Assembly: GCA_026027325.1 (NCBI GenBank)
Contig: JAMSLZ010000001.1
Coordinates: forward strand, 496,001 to 560,000
Direction: 5' to 3'
Source: Actinomucor elegans
Lineage: Eukaryota > Mucoromycota > Mucoromycetes > Mucorales > Mucoraceae
DNA length: 64,000 nt
How positions within the stretch are numbered: position 1 is the first letter of the stretch; every line of letters begins with the position of its first letter. The translations under genes and the position numbers were made by a program. Shown piece by piece: positions 25,746-37,271 of this stretch. The notes beneath the pieces were generated by a model. It was not told the origin of the DNA and did no database searches. It was given only the letters and a program-made list of their open reading frames with translations.

Positions 25746-26284
25746 GAAAAGGATGAGCTTAATGCCTATCATTTAGTATATAGTATATTTACTATACTTT
25801 GTTCAAACAAAACTTGTACATATCTAATGGTGCACATGTTATAATGTGGTTCAGGGAATCTACGGTTTTCTTTGGCAAAAGATTGATTCTCGCAATTCTA
25901 TGGTTTTACAACGATTATCCAACCGTTTTATATTTAGTAAAATACCAAATCATGCATCTGAATACTATCTAACTTGATAAATACAAGTACTTCAAAGCTA
26001 TGTCAGGAAAAAAAAATGCAAGCTATGGTCTCCAGAAAATGTTGCTATTTTGAAAAATAGTCCTAACGGAGAAGCCCCCTTGCTATTTTTTTTTCTTTTA
26101 GAACTTTCTCTATTTTTAATATCCCTTGATCTGTCTAATGAACTCGATCAAAAGTCGCATCATAACAATAATACATATTCAAATTGAAATGTTGCAGCCA
26201 TTAGAATAATTGCATTGTCGAAAATTAATGAATACATTATATATTAATGACAGACATTAGATTGTATACATTTCAACAGGCTTA

Positions 26285-26400
26285 GATCTATAGACCTATA
26301 GATCTTTCAGCCGATCTCTGTCAAATATCGCATCAGATTAGTGATCCTTGCACATAATGGACTGCTACATTTATTAGAAATGTTGACTTGACTGCATTGC
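26285..26400 (-). repeat. Dispersed repeat copy, right arm of the inverted pair
   Basis: Contains CTATAGATCTTTCAGCCGAT, the inverted counterpart of 25505-25555, followed by ATAATGGACTGCTACATTTA, which resembles AGAATGAACTATTGCATCTA at 54255. Confidence 0.55.
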
Positions 26401-27364
26401 AAGAATATACTATATTAATCAAAGATGAATGAACCATTTTGGAAATGTATAATCATGTCTATTGGACTCTAGATCTCTTGGTCGGTCCCGGTTCAAAGAC
26501 ACTTCTGGTTAGCATATTTAATGCGAAGAGTGAACTACAGCATCTAATGATATCTCGGTTAGACTTGAATCCTTTTTCACCTTTAAGAACAACGTTTAGA
26601 CATTTATTAGTTGAACGATTAGTTTTCTTTGGGCTTAACATTAGAGAGGTCTCGAGTTTTCTCAATAGTGATACAAAATCTTTTTGGCAACTAAACTGTG
26701 ACATTTCTTATCCGTGCCGTTCTTCTTTTGGATTATCACGAGACAGATCCTATGTAACTGATAGGGTCTTGAAATCTGTTGACTGATTTACAAGTAAACC
26801 CTTATCTGTACTGATAATATACTTAGATTGCGTAGTATATGCTCGACAGTTGATTATATACAAACAACAATTGCAATGATAGGTTAGGTATCAAATATAG
26901 ACACTTGCGCAGGACCCTTTAATTGAGTTTTTGCAATTACTTGTTTAAAGTTTTGGTTGCGCGTGCTTCTATTTTTGGCGTCTGGCTTATATTCTTTGAA
27001 TAAAATGAGTCTCAGTAGCGCATATTAGTTCTATTAGCTATCGTATGAGGGGTGGTGTTTCGAAGCTTGATGACTTTGGTGGCATAAGGATGCCAAGACA
27101 AAAGTGTAATCAAGCTTGAGTATATAGACTTATTTCCTATTATCCTGACTCTAATAAAGAAAGAGTGGCTGGTGAAACTCAAATCTAGTCCCAGGCTTGA
27201 AAATACGTTACATCAATCTCAAGAATGTGTAGGTTGTATCACAACCACCAGCCGAAAAAAGAAAAAGCTGAGAAAAACTAGCAGAATAATAATAATATAT
27301 TTCACCCACGAAAAAAAAAAAAAAAAATCGACGTTATTCTTTTCTCTTTTCTTTATATTGAAGC

Positions 27365-29708
27365 ATGCAAAACTACGGTAACCCACCACCACAAAATTAT
27401 CAAGGTTACGGCCAACCACCACAGCAGCATAACCACTTTGGAGGCCTTAGTGAAAGTTTCAATCAACTCAATATGAATGTTGGAGAACGTTGGGATCAAG
27501 TGCAATCTCATCTTGGCCGTCATGGTAACGATGCACCGGGTGAAGTTGTATGCGGACCTTTACTGCGTTATATCGATATCAATTATCTAACGCGTGAATG
27601 GCGAGGTTCTATCTTGGTAGTCTCTAGTGATCACGTAGCTCCTCCTATCGATATCCAGGTGACTGAACCAACCAGTAACCATACCATACACTTGCAGCCT
27701 CGTTCCGAGAAACTCGATACGTTTCGCCAAAAATATCACTTTTGGCGCTACGATGTGCGTATCCAATTAACCGAGCATGCACAGATCATGTCTTACTCAA
27801 CACCTCACAAGAATTGGGCAGAATCTTCATTCCAAATGCATTTACCTCCCTACCACGAGTCTATGCGATTCATGTTTTATTCTTGCAATGGTTTTTCGGA
27901 TATACCCCAGGAAGTGAAAGACAAGTTTGGAGAAAAGGAAGCACCGTTATGGGCAGATATGCTGGATCGTCATGAGGTAATGCCCTTCCATGTCATGTTG
28001 GGTGGCGGTGATCAGTTGTATCAAGATCGATTGATTAAAGAAGATTTCATGAAACCTTGGGTGGATGAAAAAGATCCTGCAAAGAGATTGGCTATGAAAC
28101 TAACACCTACAATGAAAGATGGTTTTGAAGAATTTTACTTTTCAAACTACTGCAAAAACTTTGGGTAAAGTTGAATAGAATGATTCAGTTGTGTGTAATC
28201 TAATGCTTTTTTTTTTATATATAGTTTTAGAGATAATCCTATTGTAGCAAAGGCATTTGCCTCCATTCCTTCCATGAATATGTGGGACGATCATGTAAGT
28301 GTTTTAGAGGGATCAAAATATAATTTACTAATGATGTTGTAGGATATCATTGATGGCTATGGCTCTTATCCAGCAGATATGCAACGCGCAGAATGCTTCC
28401 AAGGTAAACTAAAATTCCTATTGATTTGCAACCACATTCTGACCAACTGTTAGTTCTTTTTGCAAATGCTTGTCGATTCTATTATTTATTCCAGCAACAT
28501 ACAACCATTGAATTGGCACCTCAACATGGTATGATTCGTGGCACAGTAGCTAGTTGCAACCATCTCGTTTCTACCTTGGGCCCGGACATTGGTTTTGTTT
28601 CAGTTGATTGTCGTGGTGAAAGAACCAAGCATGATATCTGTAAACAGGGCACTTATGATACCTTGTTCCAATGCTTGCAAACCATGATTCCTAATACAGT
28701 CAGACATTTATTAGTATTAACAGGTGTGCCTTTAATCTATCCTCGTTTAACCTTGTTCGAGAATTTGATGGATGGTGCAGCAGGATTCAATTTAGCTACT
28801 ATTGCTGGCAAGACAGGTGCTTTAGGTGATATCATTGTTGGTCAATTGAACAAATGGAACGGTGATCCTGAACTATTGGATGACATGAATGATCGTATGT
28901 GCATACGCTATTTTGATCAACATAGGAAACTAAACTAGATTATTTTAGACTGGACTGCTGGTAATCACGAAGTAGAAAGAAAGAATTTTATTGAAAGACT
29001 ACAGCAGTTTGCGCGTGAAAGATCAATCCGTGTTTCGTTCTTGGGTGGTGATGTTCATTGTTGTGGTGCAGGCAAGTTGTATTCGAAAGATATGAAGGAT
29101 AAGGAAGAGGGCGATCCTTATTTCATGGTCCAAATCATCAGTTCGGCTATTGTCAATGTTCCACCTCCACAAGCGCTCTTAACTATACTGAACCAGAACT
29201 CTGGCTTCATTACTTTCAACGGCAATACAGAAGAACGCATGTACAATCTCTTTAAGCGATCTCCCAATGGCAATACTGTAAGTCTTTTTTTTTTTTTTTT
29301 TGTAGCAAATAATTAACAGCCTTGTAGAGACAAAATAAGAAACTGATGGGTATGAGAAACTATTGTGCTGGCTATTACGATGAACAGACAGGAAAAATCA
29401 ATTTCTGGATCCAAGCAGAAAAGGAAGTGGGTGTCAAAGGAACCATGGGTTATCTTGTTGATGTTCCCAAATTATTGTTTGGACAAGCAGGATATCACTT
29501 GAGCAATCAATCCAAGAGACAAGTTTTAAATGACCTTTACCAACCATCTCAACAGCCACCCTTCTTGGGTGCACCACAAGGTGGACATCATCATCGTCCT
29601 TTCCATCGTCAAGACTCCGACTCAGAAGGTGGTCATTTCCAAAGACTGCAGAACAAAATTGGCGACAAAATTGGCGGGTTCATGATGATGCCTCAAGCGA
29701 ATAATTAA
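27365..29708 (+). CDS. PhoD-like phosphatase family protein
   Basis: A 693-residue member of the PhoD/alkaline-phosphatase-D-like metallophosphatase family. Six exons: 27365-28164, 28225-28294, 28343-28403, 28454-28894, 28949-29277, 29328-29708, all in phase. The N-terminus is Pro/Gln/Tyr/Asn-rich (QNYGNPPPQNYQGYG). The phosphatase part shows MLGGGDQLYQDRL (metal-site Gly-Asp), SMNMWDDHDIIDGYGSYP (an HD-type site; in PhoD proteins W-D-D-H-D), DWTAGNHEVERKNF-like HWTAGNHEVERKNF and FLGGDVHCCGAGKLYS (His-containing metal ligand). The tail (from about residue 640) is His/Gln-rich and low in complexity. No signal peptide is seen, so it is probably cytoplasmic, unlike secreted bacterial PhoD. Fungal relatives are large proteins of uncertain substrate. 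Confidence 0.9.
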
Positions 29709-29825
29709 AATAAAATAACTAATAATGATGATTACTGCTCATTTAATTCACATATAAGAAAGTTTTTTTTGGCTTTTTTCCCCCTTTTTTTTGGAACCTT
29801 TTTTTTTCTTGTATCATTACCGATA

Positions 29826-30792
29826 ATGCTTACGATGAAAGAAGCGTCCTACAATACTGTTTCTCAACAGCAGCTCGATGCCCAGTTCATGCAGCAGTAT
29901 CAATTACAGCACCATATTGGATCGGGCGGATATGGCTTTGTCATGTCTGCTATTGATCGCATTACAAAAAGGAAAGTTGCAGTCAAGTTCATCAACAAAG
30001 CAAAGAATCCACGACTGCATAATCAGGTTCCCTCTGAAATCAAGATACTGCAAGAAATCCATCATCCTTCTGTAATAGAATATATTGATCACTTTGAAGA
30101 CAGCTTGTATCATTACTTGATCATGGAGCTGTACGGTGATGTATGGTCTGATGGTCCCAAACTCTCAATAACACCTGCACATCGACGTGTTTTCTCAAGT
30201 GATTTGTTTGAATGTATAGAGAGTCACGTAAAATTAACAGAACTACAAGCACAAAAGATATTCAAACAAATTGCACAATGTGTCAGTGATTTAAGTGATT
30301 TAGGTATCTATCATCGTGATATAAAGGATGAAAATATAGTAGTCGATGCAAAATTCAAAGTAAATATAGTCAGTAAAAAACCATAGGGTTTTATATGTAT
30401 ATGTATATATACTAATAATAATGTTGATATAGGTAAAATTAATTGACTTTGGTGCAGCTATCCAAGTAGATCCTTATCATACCGATACGACAATCCGCGA
30501 GTTTTATGGTACAACGGCCTTTGCTTCACCTGAAATATTGCGTGGACACGCTTATAAGCCGGAACCTGCTGAAGTGTGGTCTTTGGGCATCTTGTTACTC
30601 ACTTTATTACATGGTCAGGAATCTTTTGCCAGTCCTACACAGCTTATTTCTGGTAATTGGGTGCATCCTTCTTCGAAACAACTGAAGTGTTCTGATATGT
30701 GCTGGCACCTTTTGAATGGACTGTTAAAGTATCACCCTCAAGAGAGATTGACAATCAGGCAAATATTACTGCATCCTTGGACGAAACAATAA
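29826..30792 (+). CDS. Ser/Thr protein kinase, PASK/CAMK-like (paralogue 2)
   Basis: A 297-residue kinase in two exons, 29826-30359 and 30433-30792, phase 0. Glycine loop GSGGYGFV, lysine in KVAVKFIN, SSDLFECIESH, catalytic loop YHRDIKDENIVVD, DFGAA, YGTTAFASPEILRGHAY, EVWSLGILLLTLLHG, ending LLHPWTKQ. It lacks the Ser-rich insert of paralogue 1. The intron falls at exactly the same codon, before VKLIDFG. An in-frame upstream ATG at 29769 would add a Phe-rich stretch encoded by a T-rich tract; I treat this as leader sequence and start at 29826 (MLTMKEAS). The PhoD gene lies between the two kinases. Confidence 0.9.
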
Positions 30793-31146
30793 AGAATCCA
30801 TTTTTTTTTTTTGACAGTTTACCGTGAACTTTGTTGTACCTTGAATTTTTAGGAAGGCACAATAACCGCTGATAAGCAAAAAGCAGTTTTTTAACAAAGT
30901 TTTTGAATAGAATCTATTGACGCATCCATTGATATAAAGGTAGTTCATACTATCTTTAATCCATAAAGCTACATTTCAGGACAATTTATCTCAAGTAAAT
31001 GGTAACTAGAGGGAGTACCTTACAAAAAAAAAATCTCAGTTGCATCGGCTTTACTGCTGTTGCATCAGTGACTTTCTTTCCGAAAAAAAATGCGTACAAA
31101 AACTTTTTGTTCTTCAATACATAAACCAATTCTTTCATTTCAGAAA

Positions 31147-32970
31147 ATGACCAAAAGAAAAAGGCCCATAAACGAACCGAGCGTTGTAGACGAGGAATCT
31201 GCCTCACAACTAACTCCATTTCAAATCGTCCGGGGTCTTACTCACTTTTGGGCGCCAGGATCTCGCACCTGCTTCAACTATGTTTTGGAAACGTTGCGTT
31301 CCGTTGAAAGGAAGCCGGCCGAACCGATACCGATCAAACAGCGTACATACAAACGCCTGGCAGCATACAGACGTAAATATCGCGATTTGCGTAAAATTTG
31401 TCAAATAGAAGAGTTTTACAATAAACTTGGAAGCCAAAAGATCGATTACACTATAGGAATACCTGTCAACGTCGCTCCTAATAAGGACATGTCAAAACTT
31501 CAACAGCGACACTTTCAGTTTTTGGCTCGCGATAGCCCTTCAGGTCTTTCTACATTGGACGCTAACCTCAAGCGCTATTTCTTGTTTGTCAGTATGGCTG
31601 AGCATGAATCACAGCAGGGATCATTGGACGATAATTATGAATTATCCATGGTAGATGGTGTATATTGGACGCCAGCAGAAAAACGACGATTCTTTGACGC
31701 AGTGGAACGTTGTAGTCGTGGTGATGTTATAGAGATCAGTCGGCGCGTAGGTCCAACAAAAACTACAGCCCAGGTCGCAGCCTATCTCAATTTGTTGGAT
31801 GAAGCAGCTAAAGGATTAAAGGGTGAAATAGTGCCATATGATGATGAGAGATACTCAGCTCGAGAAATGTCACCTTTGTTCATGGTTCAAGAAACACGAA
31901 TGAGTACATTGTTGATGGATACGTTGGAAACAGAATCTCATGCTAAACACCAGCAGTTGCTCGCTAGTAATCATGAAAAGGTCACTAAAGCTTTGGATAT
32001 GTTTGAAGTATGGAATATGTCTTCCTTGTCTCGATTGTAAGTTTTCTTGTGCGTTTATTCACTGTGAAAGAAAACAACTAAATATGACCACTATAGATTT
32101 GCTGGAACAAATGATTTAACTATACTATGCAGTACACTAGTACAATACCACGAATTACTTGAGAATTTCATAAAGGAAATCTTGGGCCTTGTATATACCG
32201 AGTTGCTCTCAAGCGGACATACTATCGTAGATCGAACTGTAATCAATCACATCATTGCCAAAAGGCAAAAGACAATGACAGAAAATCCTGATGTGCGACT
32301 GAAAAACTTGGATATCATTGCCATGTTGGATAAACGAAAACGTTATCACAAGATATTTTCGGACCATAGATCAGTTAGTTTTTTGGCCAAAAGACGAAGA
32401 AGAGGATGGGCTAACGATAAAGTTAGTGACAAAGCTACTGAGGAAACTAGTGATGAACAGGAAGTGATACACGTATCGTCAGACTCGGAAACTGAAAGTC
32501 AATGGGATGATTTTGATTCAGAAACTGAATGGGGCAGTGATCAAGATGAGATGTTGGAACCTTTTGATTCTGAGGATGAGTTGTATGATGACTATTATGG
32601 AGTTGATGATGGCACGTCTCTGCCAAGTGAAGATCAGGAACAAGGATCTGGGTTAGGGGAATTTCAGTCTAAAGGTCAACGAAGCTTGCACGAAGAAGAG
32701 ATAGCTTCAGGCAAAGAAAATCAAGAAACTCAAACATCTCGATTTGAAGAAGCAGAAGAGTCCAATGAAGAAATCGATCTGGATGAAGATGAGATAGATT
32801 TAGATGAAGAAGACGAATACGATAGTGATAGCAGTGATGATGAACTAGTGGAAGCAAGAATGATAAAACTGGATAGCATTTACGAACAAGAACTAATGAA
32901 GGGCTTAGGTTTCTATACCAAACAAGATATTCTTGATTATGATCAGACAAAGAAGAAACATAAAGACTAA
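31147..32970 (+). CDS. rrn5: Rrn5-like SANT-domain RNA polymerase I factor
   Basis: A 587-residue protein in two exons, 31147-32036 and 32097-32970. An in-frame ATG at 31090 exists, but the AAAATGACC context at 31147 fits better. The N-terminal half holds a SANT/homeodomain-like segment, YWTPAEKRRFFDAVERCSRG then VGPTKTTAQVAAYLNLLDEA, preceded by TPFQIVRGLTHFWAPGSRTC. This layout matches Rrn5, a subunit of the upstream activation factor that brings Pol I to rDNA promoters in yeasts. The C-terminal third is extremely acidic (ETEWGSDQDEMLEPFDSEDE and IDLDEDEIDLDEEDEYDSD), ending in KKKHKD. The gene is convergent with the TRAPPC1 gene, 110 bp apart. The family call rests on SANT position and overall layout. 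Confidence 0.75.
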
Positions 32971-33079
32971 CAGCCAAAAGATATAGTAAAACCTTTAGAT
33001 TAATTGATACCCTCTCACCATAATAGCTAAAAAAAAACATATCCATATTCATATTGTACATTTATTACGCGTATCTCTT

Positions 33080-33972
33080 TTATTCAAAAGACTTTAAGCT
33101 ACGAATGAAACGATCTACAGCTATTCTAAATAGTTCGTTCGAGATATTGCCTGGTGGAGAAGGCAAATGATTGCTATGAATTGCGTTGGTTGTATTGGAA
33201 GAAGAAGTGGTATGCGTTGTATTTGTAGTCATAGTAATTTCTTCTTGCGTATTGCCGGAAGGCGCTTGCTGTAAGAAGCCGTGACTAATCTCCCAACGGG
33301 TATCATCAAATCGCATCAAACCATTCTTGACTACAAACTCAACGTAGAGTTGGACATGAATCTGCTTCAATACAAGTCGTAAACTCTCGGTATTTGGGTC
33401 CGAATTCATCACAAACTTGAGCCCTGTTGGTGTCTCATAGTAGTGCAAGCGATAAGTCGAAGTTTTATAGGAAATGAAACCATCTTGGCTATAATTCAGG
33501 CACAATTAGCACCAAGTTAAGCTATCTCTCTTGTTTTAATCAAAAAAACTTACTTGCCACTTAATTTACGTACAAAGTTACGTAAGGATAACACGACACC
33601 GTAAACCAATTTAGCTTCTTCTTCGATGGAGATGACACTACCAGCAGCTAATCCACTTTGCTGTGTAATGCCGGTCTGTGATTGAAGTGTGTTGTCTTCA
33701 CCACTACGTATTAACGTATCTACCCCCACATTATTGGAAGATGAAGCTGCACTGGAAGTCGAAAACCGAGAGGAGGAGTTTGCAGTGGTAGCCAAACCAC
33801 CTAAACGACTGCTGGAATTGCCCAATTGACTGCTGTTGTTATTTGAACTAGTGCCATTGGCAGATGAAGTCAAGTTTGTGTTTCCTGAAGCGCTTTTGTT
33901 ATTATGCGTCCATTTTTGAAAGTAAATACACTGACAATGACGATCAAAAATATATAGATTATGGATAGTCAT
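33080..33972 (-). CDS. bet5: TRAPP complex subunit Bet5/TRAPPC1 with insertions
   Basis: A 275-residue longin-fold subunit of the TRAPP tether, the Ypt1/Rab1 exchange factor at the ER-Golgi step. Two exons, 33972-33554 and 33488-33080, in phase. It starts MTIHNLYIFDRHCQCIYFQK, the standard TRAPPC1 start. EEEAKLVYGVVLSLRNFVRK and GFISYKTSTYRLHYYETPTG then LKFVMNSDPNTESLR and QLYVEFVVKNGLM are family-typical, and it ends ELFRIAVDRFIRSLKSF. The usual length is about 145-160 residues. Here a Ser/Asn/Thr-rich insert of about 85 residues follows the first beta hairpin, and a second Thr/Asn-rich insert of about 35 residues precedes the last helix. In-frame upstream ATG (34011) would add MLKVNSVPLSIRN; I prefer 33972 by homology. 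Confidence 0.93.
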
Positions 33973-34466
33973 GTTACGGATGGACAGTGGAACTGAATTC
34001 ACTTTGAGCAAAAGTGAGTTATACTTTTTTTTTGCTATTTGAATAACCGCTTTATTTATTAGTAGTCAAATGGAAAACTTGTTAGTTATGGGACCGATCA
34101 AAACACTTGGATGAACTATGGAAAAGAACTGAGGCCAAGTGGGATAGATCCATCAAGGAAACTGTTGATCCATATTAAAACAGCTTACCAGCTCGAAAAA
34201 TAATCAAGGTAATGTTTACCACCTACTATATTCATTTAACCTCTGTGTATACCGTATATACTTAGATACATGCCAAGTTCTTGTAAAACTCAAATGTAGT
34301 ACTGTAATAAATCATCTTTGTTGGCGTTTGTACTGAAATTTCGAGCTATTAATTCTATCCAGGCAATACTACCAGGGCAAAAAATACATTTAGTTTTAGT
34401 TTGTAGTCAATTTATTAACCTATTACAAGTTGACTAAAGAAAAGTAAAAAAGAAAGAAAAAAAAAT
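33973..34466. other. Intergenic region, no gene seen
   Basis: Holds the promoter of the TRAPPC1 gene and the 3' flank of the Clr2-domain gene, both on the minus strand. It is AT-rich, with A-rich runs near 34446-34465. Confidence 0.5.
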
Positions 34467-35133
34467 CTAGCGATCTGATTTTCCATCTTTCTTTTTCCAA
34501 TACTTGTTATGTATTATACTAGGGTTAGGCTGCAGTATTTCAGGTAATGGTATAGCGAAAGTAAACCCAGCATAAGATTCAATAACTATCTTATCTAATG
34601 GCCGAGCTTGCGTTGCTTGCTCTTCCACTGGTTGATTAGTAATCACTTCTTTTTGACTGCAGTTTATGCAGATACACGATGCATTTTCGTTGTATTTTAA
34701 TGACTTTTTACTGCGCGATTCCAGCCACTGTAGGTGAGGCATAAATTGGACTATCATGCAAAGAAATATGAGTGAACGAGGCTCTTTTTTATTAATGAAT
34801 GCTTCATTCTTACCTGTACTCCTAAAGATGCGGCCTGAGGGGTGCCCTTTAATTCGAGCTCTCTGTTGTTTTTGGTGAAGAATCCTGTAACCCTTCGGTA
34901 ATCTTTTCAATGTGACATGATCTTCTATATGACATTTGATACAAGATTAGAAGCAAATTACATATATTCATTGCTTTTGGATTTCATAATGGCCTACTTT
35001 TTCCAGTACGATACTTGTTTAGTTCTATACCCAATTTTTGTAGGGTGTTTTGGACAAGTTTATTGGTGGCATTGGTAGACTCATTGTCCATAATGCCATC
35101 AGAAAAAGAAGGAGGGTTTATATTTTTAATCAT
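34467..35133 (-). CDS. Small protein with Clr2-type transcription-silencing domain
   Basis: A 176-residue protein in three exons, 35133-34998, 34924-34814 and 34750-34467, in phase. Residues about 50-120 give LKRLPKGYRILHQK, then IKGHPSGRIFRSTVQFMPHL, QWLES and CICINC. This is the pattern I associate with the Clr2 N-terminal domain: LP.GYRL, the GHPSGR block, a hydrophobic PHL.WL helix, then clustered cysteines. Fission-yeast Clr2 belongs to the SHREC deacetylase/remodeller silencing complex. Here the domain stands almost alone, without the long C-terminal part of Clr2, so it may have a separate role. A short tail rich in Pro and Lys follows. Confidence 0.75.
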
Positions 35134-36951
35134 TTACAGCTGATCGCGTTTTTGTTTAGTATTTAAGTAGAATATTTTCTTAAAGTTTTTAAACGCTTAA
35201 TATATTACTTTGGCACGAATACAGAGAAAGACCCTTTAAATTCATGTAAGCTTCGAGTTGACAGCAGGCACCAGATAAATCTCTGTGGATTCGAGCGGCA
35301 CTATGATTCAGCCAATCAGTAACATGGCCAGGTATAAGCGATTGGAAGTCTTTAAAACAGTTTTCCTTGGGAGATACTTTACTTTTTCTCTTTGTTACTG
35401 TTTGGTACAGCAAATCTTCAAAATATTACTTCTTTGAAGCATGTTTGTTTATCAGGTAGTCTGTTCAGAGTATAGCGTTTTATTTGGTACAGCGTATTAC
35501 TAGTTGGCTGATATAATGTTTTTATTAATATAGTACATTTCTAGCGGTTCAGTAAAAACAATACTTTTGAGATTAGATTGCTTTCCACCTTTTCATGATT
35601 GATCCTGTTAATTAAAGCAATTTGGAAGCAGAGAGGAGCCTTCTTAATATTTATTAGGTACTGTTGTCATTTAATAAATATGCGTTTTTTTTTTTATCTA
35701 TTACATGAAAAAACTTAAAGGTTCTTTTTTTTCAAACTGCTGTGCTATTTTTTTTAATGCATTCCTTTATCCCATCCGATAATTTGTCTTTTCATTATGA
35801 CTGAATTGCTGTCTTTTCTTTCAGTACTCAGAAGTAAAGATGGGCTGCCTTACGACCTTCAACCGTTATTTCCAGCTTTCTTAACGTGACTATGACGTTC
35901 TTGTTGTACGTATCAATACTCTCGAACCCAGAAATTTGGATATCACGAAACGTTTTCACATCACTTTTTAGCATCTCTTTAAACCTTGAACTTTGAAGCC
36001 AATTTGAAAGTTCTAATATTTTTAATCTTTGTTACATTGCAGAAAAGAAACCGCCTGTTGCAAGGACATAAATATAGCTAGGAGATTCTTATATTTTTTT
36101 ACGCAGAGTCGGGTGATTAGATTATAAAGCAAGAGAACCTTTCAGTTGTGCTATGCGAAACAGCATTTAAAGATATAAAGAAGGAATAATTGACTTGGAC
36201 TTGTTCGAAATAACTGTAGTAAAGTAATCAGTAGCAGAATAGCAAATTGAATGTCGAATGAACAGACAGTTGTCAGGTACAGATACCGAGGGGTTTATAT
36301 ACAAAAAAAGAAGCTGCGTTTGAACTGTGTAACACTGGAAAATCATAAATGTTAGGTATATCTAGTGGCTTTATTATCCTGTTTTTGAGAATTGGAACAA
36401 ATAATGTAAAGCTTGAAAACTCCATTTGGATTGTTTGGTAACGTCAAAAGAATAATCTCCAAATTGAAGAGGATTGAGAGGGTAATATGGCATTCTAACA
36501 AAGTTAAAGCTGTGAAAACCCCAGTTACGGCCAAAATTGACCTGTTGAAAAGGTTTAAAAGTCTTGTATTTGTTGTACAAGTTCTTTGATTTTCATAAAT
36601 ATAAATATTATGTGATGGTATATTCTCCAAATTCTTTGTAAGACCCAACAAAAAAAGGGCCCAAAAAAGCCCTTCGACTGTTTCTGTTAGACTCGCCAAA
36701 GAACCCTCCACTGATGAAAAGTTCAATGTATCCAACACCAATTATTATTTCAAAATATTCAGAACTATGTCCTGTTGTTTGAATACAACTGGCTTTTCAC
36801 GAAATTCAAACAAGGTAAAATTTGCGTAGGAATCGATATCATTGATATGGTAGTAGAGCACACCCATGCTAATAGCATAAAACCAACACCTACTAATGTA
36901 GATAACTGATTCTATGCTTGCGAGTTTAACTAATACCGTCGATTCACGCAT
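35134..36951 (-). pseudogene. Decayed locus with unrecognised coding fragments
   Basis: Three protein-like stretches on the minus strand, none forming a complete gene. (1) 36951-36352 begins MRESTVLVKLASIESVIYIS and DSYANFTLFEFREKPVVFK, is cut by two consecutive TAA, then continues in other frames with YIELFISGGFFGESNRNS and NFGRNWGFHSFNFVRMPYY. (2) 36012-35828 gives ELSNWLQSSRFKEMLKSDVK and NKNVIVTLRKLEITVEGRKA, ending in TGA; a TATATAAA lies upstream near 36295. (3) 35450-35189 gives FKDFQSLIPGHVTDWLNHSA. SGGFFG recalls a family-6 glycosyltransferase motif, but that is too little to name it. They could be one or several relics. Confidence 0.35.
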
Positions 36952-37271
36952 TTAGAGCTGCGTTAGGGTAAAAGTGGGATCTATTTGTTTACCAAAATCA
37001 AATAACGAAGCTTGCTTTTATCAACTTTCAGGGAGCAGCTTTTTCAATATTGGTTTTCAGTTTAACAATCAGTGATGATTAGTGATTATATAATAATTAG
37101 CCCCAGCCCCCCAATGAAAATCAATATTTTTAACGATCGAAAATTTTGTATTTTAGATATGGAATGTCAAAATGTATATTGATTTTTCAAGTGTATATGT
37201 GTATGTATGTGTATATGAGTTTTGATAAAAATACAGTGTAAAAAAGATGAGATGATAAGCAGAATGAGACT
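36952..37271. other. Short spacer with GTAT-rich repeat
   Basis: No gene. A purine/pyrimidine-alternating stretch of GTGTAT/GTATGT units lies at about 37192-37218, just downstream of the cupin stop codon on the minus strand. Confidence 0.5.

Larger units (their letters stand above)
24355..27364. other. Gene-free region with dispersed repeats
   Basis: About 3 kb with no convincing gene. It holds an AT microsatellite (about 25588-25615) and three copies of a dispersed repeat (separate entries). A 115-codon ORF at 26439-26786 has no recognisable domain and overlaps an equally long antisense ORF, so I do not call it. Confidence 0.5.

Noticed and set aside
26439..26786. 115-codon ORF
   Set aside because: No recognisable domain, an almost equally long antisense ORF, and position inside a repeat-rich gene-free stretch.
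29769..29825. Upstream in-frame start for kinase paralogue 2
   Set aside because: It would code a Phe-rich stretch from a T-rich leader; the next ATG at 29826 fits the kinase family better.
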